Shown: one piece after another, positions 1 through 4,235 of the stretch | How positions within the stretch are numbered: the stretch's first letter is position 1 | Layout: the number at the start of each line of letters is the position of its first letter | Origin: Candidatus Elusimicrobium euhamitermitis | Lineage (GTDB): Bacteria > Elusimicrobiota > Elusimicrobia > Elusimicrobiales > Elusimicrobiaceae | Direction of reading: 5' to 3' | Assembly: GCA_031254225.1 (NCBI GenBank) | Contig: JAIRUU010000098.1 | Span: 1-6,915, forward strand | Length of the DNA: 6,915 bases | Translations under genes and position numbers: made by a program | The notes under the pieces: generated by a model | Database searches by the model: none | The model's input: the letters and a program-made list of their open reading frames with translations, nothing else | Told to the model about the DNA's origin: nothing

Positions 1-1
1 A

Positions 2-2581
2 GATATTAATTCCTCTTTTTTTAAAGTGGGTATAAAGGACGAAAGCTTCCCGTCCGTCGTAGAAGCGATATATAACGCACAGCGTTCCGAGGCGGGATTT
101 AAAAACATGGAATTAAAACTGATAGCCTCCGATACCGAAGGGCAAGGTTTTCTTGCCGGCATGAAGAGGGGACTCAGAAACAAGAACAAAATGTTTACCG
201 AAACTCTGCCGGTAATATTCCGCGGCGAAGAAATTCCGTCTTCCGTATTAAAATTAAAAGCGGACGCAAGCATGAAAGGGTACAAGGTGTTTATACAAGA
301 TAACGCTTTTTCCCTGGTTAAAGACGGTAAAACGTTCGGCGGGGAATTATCTTGGCAGCTGCCTAAAGAAAAAATGCCTAATTTTATTAGTCTTACGAAA
401 AAATCCAAGGCGCTGTTTAAAGATAATCCCGTGTATCTCGGGTTATACGGCTCAAAAAATAAAATTTCAACTCTTTTTTGGTTGTCCGCGCTGAGTCTGA
501 GCGCCGCGTCCACAAGCCTTATTAAACCTTTGGACTCAACGTGGCCGGAGGCGCCCCGCTCCGCAAAATTCGGGATTACCGTCGCTATTCCTTACGCCGC
601 TTCTTTTCTGTCTCCCATAATATCGCCGTTTATAAAAAGATACGGTATGGAGAGAATATTGTCCGGCAGTCTGCTTGCGGCCACAGGCGCGTTGATACTG
701 CCGCCTCTGTATACCGCAATTACTGGGCAGCCTTCTCTTACGGGTTTTGGCAATATTACGCCGGACAACAAACCAAGTCTTATGCCTTTGATGATTTCGT
801 CGGCGCTTGTAGGCGTTTCAACGGCCATGACAAGAGCGACTTTGCCGCAGTTGATAGACGCTATCGGCGGCGGCGGACATATGTTGAAATCAATGGGTTA
901 TAAAAATTTAAGTTCATTTATAATGATTATTCCTCCGGCCTTGGTTAACGGAGCGTACTATCTGTCCGGAGGCAAAAATGAAAATATCAGTTATGTTAAT
1001 GACTCTTCGGGCAAACCGGTGCGTTTGACTGACGCTAACGCGAAAATGTATGCGGACCAAAAACCGTTTACTTTCAGAAACAAACCTACGGATTTTGCCC
1101 TTTCTTATCCTGTTCTGGCCGCGGCATCTCTGGGAGCGTACTTTTGGCTGAAAAAAACAAGAATAAATCCAAACATAGGCAAAATTGAAAGCGTCATTTT
1201 GAAAGACGCCCTGGCGGCAAACACACCCGAAGCCGTTAATATTTTAAAAAATTCTGGAGCGTTAAACAAGAAAGCTCCCGTCATGATTTTAAAAGACGCC
1301 TTGGCGGCGGACAATAAGGACGCCGTCAAGATTCTGCAAGACGCCGTGGCCGCAGACAAAACGGAAGCTATAGATATTTTAAAAAATGCCGTAACGGCAA
1401 AAGACAAGAGAATCGTCAAGATTTTTGGAAAAGACGTAACGTTCAATGAAGAAACTCTGAATATTTTGAAGAATTATGCGGCGGCAAACGATAAAGAAGT
1501 TATCGGTATTTTAAAAGACGGCGTAGCGCCCGGTGTTGTTAAAGAAGCCGCGGCCGCTTTTAAAGTAACGGTAAACAAAAATGTTTGGCCTGTAATAGGC
1601 GCGGGCGCTTTTCTGGTAGGTTCTGAAGCCGCTATCGTAAATTCTTATTCAATGAAAGAAGTCAACAGATATGTGTCTGACGTAAACAGGTTATATTCTT
1701 CCGGAGCGGAAACTAAAGAGCAGGAAGGTCCCTGGACCGAAGACGCAAGAGGCTTAACGGCCGTGGCGTTATACATAGCCGCGCCTCTTATTTTCAGACT
1801 TAACAGCGACGGAATTATAAAAGTTTTGGGCGGGAAAACCAATCCTGTCGCATACAAAAAACTCTTAACCGGCAGCATAATAACCGCGGCTGTCGGGACC
1901 GGAATTTTGGCCAGACAGGACAATACTGCGACATTCGGCGCGGGCATGGCGTTGGCTTCCATAGGTTTTGCCAGCACCACAAACGGTTTCATGAAACTCG
2001 GTAAAATGAATTTAGAAAGCGCAAAAGCCGCGAAAACCATGATTACAAATTTTGAAACCCTCTATCCGGCGGTGCATGTGGGCATGGCGGCCGTCCCCCT
2101 TCTTACAACTGCTGTGGCGGACAATAACGCCAAAGCCTATTCCGGCGACAATAAAAGCAAACCCATGCAGAACGCCCTCTGGGTGCCGGGCGTGACTTTA
2201 GCCGTAGGCGGTTTATTCGGAGCCAAGGCTATTGGATTAGGCGGGCTGATGAAAACGTCCAAAGTTCTAAAAAATGTTTCTCCGTTAATAAGCATACCCG
2301 CGGGACTGTCCGCCGGCTACAATTTAATGGAAAGAAAAAAAGACGTTTTTTCCGAACGCGGCGGCCTGTTAAACGCGGAAAAGCATACCTTATATAATCC
2401 GGTCTCGGACGTTAACGTAAAAATTTCCGCCCCTAAGTTAAAAATAAACGGGGACTTATTAAAAAACTATGACACCGCCGCGGATTCTGTTTTACAGCAT
2501 CCCGCCGGCGAAAATGCCGAGGTAAATAATAATACTACTTCCGTTCCGTCGGACGACGGCGTTTCGGGCGGGGAAAATTAA
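2..2581 (+). CDS. Divergent MFS-fold membrane protein with soluble N-terminal domain and repeat-bearing central loop (5' partial)
   Basis: The frame is open from the window edge to the TAA at 2579-2581, giving 859 visible codons. The first in-frame start is a GTG at 26. It has no Shine-Dalgarno site and the frame stays open upstream of it, so the true start probably lies outside the window. Residues below count that GTG as 1. Residues 1-145 are soluble and unrecognised. Hydrophobic segments follow near 148-166, 183-203, 212-232, 252-272, 295-313 and 358-375. A charged loop spans about 376-515, and further segments lie near 520-540, 577-591, 613-628, 637-654, 683-698 and 717-737, with an extra one near 750-765. 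This 6+6 layout is that of the major facilitator superfamily. SPFIKRYGMERIL (200-212) after the second helix resembles the MFS loop 2-3 motif. The halves also look alike, for example 180-223 against 574-626. The tail (about 825-851) is polar and Asn/Ser-rich. The substrate is unknown, and transport itself is inferred from the fold alone. A non-transporting membrane scaffold is possible. Confidence 0.72.
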   Translation, partial: DINSSFFKVGIKDESFPSVVEAIYNAQRSEAGFKNMELKLIASDTEGQGFLAGMKRGLRNKNKMFTETLPVIFRGEEIPSSVLKLKADASMKGYKVFIQDNAFSLVKDGKTFGGELSWQLPKEKMPNFISLTKKSKALFKDNPVYLGLYGSKNKISTLFWLSALSLSAASTSLIKPLDSTWPEAPRSAKFGITVAIPYAASFLSPIISPFIKRYGMERILSGSLLAATGALILPPLYTAITGQPSLTGFGNITPDNKPSLMPLMISSALVGVSTAMTRATLPQLIDAIGGGGHMLKSMGYKNLSSFIMIIPPALVNGAYYLSGGKNENISYVNDSSGKPVRLTDANAKMYADQKPFTFRNKPTDFALSYPVLAAASLGAYFWLKKTRINPNIGKIESVILKDALAANTPEAVNILKNSGALNKKAPVMILKDALAADNKDAVKILQDAVAADKTEAIDILKNAVTAKDKRIVKIFGKDVTFNEETLNILKNYAAANDKEVIGILKDGVAPGVVKEAAAAFKVTVNKNVWPVIGAGAFLVGSEAAIVNSYSMKEVNRYVSDVNRLYSSGAETKEQEGPWTEDARGLTAVALYIAAPLIFRLNSDGIIKVLGGKTNPVAYKKLLTGSIITAAVGTGILARQDNTATFGAGMALASIGFASTTNGFMKLGKMNLESAKAAKTMITNFETLYPAVHVGMAAVPLLTTAVADNNAKAYSGDNKSKPMQNALWVPGVTLAVGGLFGAKAIGLGGLMKTSKVLKNVSPLISIPAGLSAGYNLMERKKDVFSERGGLLNAEKHTLYNPVSDVNVKISAPKLKINGDLLKNYDTAADSVLQHPAGENAEVNNNTTSVPSDDGVSGGEN
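1196..1552 (+). repeat. Tandem 45-bp in-frame repeats encoding 15-residue units
   Basis: About eight consecutive units begin at 1196, 1241, 1286, 1331, 1376, 1421, 1463 and 1508. All encode 15 residues except the sixth, which has 14. The third unit reads ILKDALAADNKDAVK and the fourth ILQDAVAADKTEAID. The approximate consensus is I-L-K-[DN]-A-[LV]-A-A-[DN]-x-x-[DE]-[AV]-[VI]-x. Units 2, 6 and 8 have diverged, which suggests an old array. The array fills most of the loop between the sixth and seventh predicted helices, which is cytoplasmic in known MFS proteins. A period of 15 residues is close to four helical turns (3.75 per turn), so a long amphipathic helix or right-handed coiled coil is possible. 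The Asn/Asp-rich positions 9-11 could instead form turns between short helices. Confidence 0.85.
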
Positions 2582-2596
2582 GGCGTTCCGGCCGCA

Positions 2597-2625
2597 TGGA
2601 CGCTTGTAAGTATTTTTGTTATAAT
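2597..2625 (+). promoter_or_regulatory. Sigma-70-type promoter with extended -10, upstream of the UhpC-like gene
   Basis: A perfect TATAAT lies at 2620-2625, preceded by TG at 2617-2618, which makes an extended -10 element (TGnTATAAT). Seventeen bases upstream, TGGACG at 2597-2602 matches four of six positions of the TTGACA -35 consensus. Transcription would begin near 2632, leaving a leader of about 33 bases that contains the ribosome binding site. The site falls in the 83-base gap after the upstream gene, so the transporter can be transcribed on its own. I see no operator-like inverted repeat over it. Confidence 0.7.
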
Positions 2626-2648
2626 TTGCGGATACGCACTAAAAAGAC

Positions 2649-2654
2649 GGAGGT
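2649..2654 (+). promoter_or_regulatory. Shine-Dalgarno site that decides the start at 2665
   Basis: GGAGGT lies 10 bases before the ATG at 2665. The in-frame ATG at 2596 has no such site and sits inside the predicted promoter, so it would not be on the mRNA. The protein therefore starts at 2665, 23 residues shorter than the longest open frame. Confidence 0.75.
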
Positions 2655-2664
2655 TAATAACACG

Positions 2665-4065
2665 ATGAAAACGCTGCTTAGTTTATTCAGACCTCTTCCG
2701 GACGCGCCGGAAAAGATTAAAGACGAAAAAGAAATAAAAAGACTTTACAGACGCATGCGCATCAAGATGTTTTTTTCAATGTACCTGGGTTATGTGGCTT
2801 ATTATTTTACAAGAAAAAATGTGGCTCCCATAGCGCACATTTTCATGAACGAATCAGGGCTTACTATTGAGCAGTACGGCTGGATGGGGACAATAGCGTA
2901 TCTTACTTACGGCATAGGTAAATTTTTAAGCGGCATGCTGTCGGATAAGTCTAACCTCAAAGCTTTCATGGCCTGCGGCCTTTTTGTTTCTTCAATAGTC
3001 AACTTATTTTTCGGTTATATACACACTTTTTGGATTCTGGCGTTCTTCTACGGCGTAAATAACGCTTTCCAGTCCATGGGGTTTCCTCCGGTCGCAAGGG
3101 GGCTTGTAACATGGTTTTCGTCTAAAGAAAGAGCCACCAAGTGGACTTTATGGTCTTCCGCCCACACTGTGGGAACGACGGGCGTGGCCTGGCTGGCCGG
3201 CGGGCTTTTGCTGCTGGTGGCGGCCAAGTTTACGTTAGGCGGAAAAACTATCGTCATGGCGGATTATATAAGCTGGCGCTCGGTATTTTACGTCCCGGGC
3301 ATTATAGGCATTATAACTTCCGTGCATTTATTTTACAGTCTTGTTGACAAACCTTCCAACCTCGGCCTGCCGGATATTGAGACGCACAGCGGCAGCGTTG
3401 CCCCCACGCGCGCCGAAAAAGCGGAAATGCCTTATTGGGAAGTTCTTAAAAAATACGTTCTTAAAAACCCGTACCTCTGGTCTTTGGCCATAGCGTACGT
3501 GTTTATCTATTATATAAGGTTTGTGACGCTTGACTGGGCCACTATATTTTTGGGCGAAGTGAAAAATATGGATAAAAACAGTCTGCCTTTTCTATATTCC
3601 ATTATGCCGCTGATAGGCACTTTCGGCGGTATTTTTTCCGGCTGGCTGGCGGATAAATTTTTTAACGGCCGCTGCGCGCCGGTTAATATTATATTCCTGT
3701 TTATTCTTATATTTGCGGTCTACGCGTTTTATCTTTATTCCGGCCCGGAGCATATTCTGCTGACGGCGGTGCTTCTGGGCGCGGTCGGCTTCTTCGTGGA
3801 CGGGCCGCAGAATCTTGCCGGCGGCGTGCAGGTGTCGCGCATTACGGTTAAGGAATCCGTGGCGGCGGCCTGCGGTTTCAGCGGCATGTTCGGCTATTTC
3901 GGCGCTACGCTCTCGGGCCGCGGCGCGGCTTATATTATTTCCCATTACGGCTGGAGCGGGTTATATTTCTCCTGCGCGGTATCGGCGTTTCTCGCAATAT
4001 TCTTTGTAGCCGTTCCGTGGAACAAAGAAAAAGGGGACGATTACTGCAAAGCGCAAAAAAGTTAA
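2665..4065 (+). CDS. uhpC: UhpC/GlpT-type organophosphate:phosphate antiporter (probable sugar-phosphate uptake)
   Basis: This is a complete 466-residue inner-membrane carrier of the organophosphate:Pi antiporter family of the MFS, close to the usual 440-460 residues. Members swap internal phosphate for external glycerol-3-phosphate or hexose-6-phosphate. Key residues can be read by alignment from memory with E. coli GlpT and UhpC. R50 in YYFTRKN and R285 in YYIRFVTLDW match the two phosphate-binding arginines (GlpT R45 and R269). H167 in SSAHTVG matches GlpT H165, and K86 in YGIGKFLSG matches K80. The N-terminal stretch before the first helix, with YLGYVAYYFTRK, and the YGIGKFLSGMLSDKSN loop look closer to UhpC than to GlpT. 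E. coli UhpC is a glucose-6-phosphate sensor, but chlamydial homologues import glucose-6-phosphate without UhpAB. No uhpA or uhpB is visible here, so transport is the likelier role. Departures from the family signature at 156-170 leave the substrate uncertain. The gene has its own promoter and terminator. Confidence 0.9.
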   Translation: MKTLLSLFRPLPDAPEKIKDEKEIKRLYRRMRIKMFFSMYLGYVAYYFTRKNVAPIAHIFMNESGLTIEQYGWMGTIAYLTYGIGKFLSGMLSDKSNLKAFMACGLFVSSIVNLFFGYIHTFWILAFFYGVNNAFQSMGFPPVARGLVTWFSSKERATKWTLWSSAHTVGTTGVAWLAGGLLLLVAAKFTLGGKTIVMADYISWRSVFYVPGIIGIITSVHLFYSLVDKPSNLGLPDIETHSGSVAPTRAEKAEMPYWEVLKKYVLKNPYLWSLAIAYVFIYYIRFVTLDWATIFLGEVKNMDKNSLPFLYSIMPLIGTFGGIFSGWLADKFFNGRCAPVNIIFLFILIFAVYAFYLYSGPEHILLTAVLLGAVGFFVDGPQNLAGGVQVSRITVKESVAAACGFSGMFGYFGATLSGRGAAYIISHYGWSGLYFSCAVSAFLAIFFVAVPWNKEKGDDYCKAQKS

Positions 4066-4088
4066 AAGGCTGTTTTAACTGCCACATT

Positions 4089-4116
4089 CAAAATCCCCGG
4101 CAAGCCGGGGATTTTG
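4089..4116 (+). terminator. Intrinsic terminator after the UhpC-like gene
   Basis: A perfect 13-bp inverted repeat pairs 4089-4101 with 4104-4116 around a two-base AA centre. In practice the closing C-G pair would open to give a four-base loop. The stem has a GC-rich core (CCCCGGC/GCCGGGG) flanked by AAAA on the left and TTTT on the right, so it could work in both directions. It begins 24 bases after the stop codon. A second, AT-rich 8-bp stem (4060-4067 with 4073-4080) overlaps the stop codon and may assist, but it is weak. Confidence 0.85.
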
Positions 4117-4182
4117 CATTATCAGATTAATCCAACCGCATACTAATTAAAAAACACTATTAAGAGATAGGCCTTTTGGCCC

Positions 4183-4211
4183 TTGCGCTTCTGCGGTAAA
4201 AGAGTAATACT
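4183..4211 (+). promoter_or_regulatory. Weak promoter candidate before the large secreted-protein gene
   Basis: TTGCGC at 4183-4188 matches three of six bases of the -35 consensus. AATACT at 4206-4211, 17 bases further on, matches four of six of the -10. A promoter is expected in the 119 bases between the terminator and the start at 4236, because the terminator should block read-through. This is the best pair I can find, but it is far from consensus. It would give a leader of only about 20 bases. Confidence 0.3.
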
Positions 4212-4235
4212 TTGGGAAACTGATAAAAAATTATT

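Noticed and set aside
26..28. GTG as the start of the first gene
   Set aside because: The frame is open back to base 2, there is no Shine-Dalgarno site, and the start falls right at the window edge, so truncation is the simpler reading.
1105..1446. Open frame on the minus strand with a repetitive Ala/Ser/Phe pattern
   Set aside because: It is the antisense image of the 15-residue repeat array; the regularity belongs to the sense gene.
1196..1552. Repeat array considered as CRISPR or a non-coding satellite
   Set aside because: The units are contiguous with no spacers, are multiples of three and preserve a protein pattern, so they are coding repeats.
2583..2604. Imperfect hairpin followed by T-rich sequence as a terminator for the first gene
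   Set aside because: The stem is short and bulged, the T-run comes several bases later, and the same bases form the promoter region. Not convincing.
2596..2664. In-frame ATG giving a 23-residue longer transporter
   Set aside because: It lacks a ribosome binding site and overlaps the -35 region of the promoter. The ATG at 2665 has a Shine-Dalgarno site and matches the N-terminal style of UhpC.
3592..3945. Minus-strand open frame inside the transporter gene
   Set aside because: The Arg/Ala/His-rich translation shows no fold or start signal and lies wholly inside a well-supported gene.
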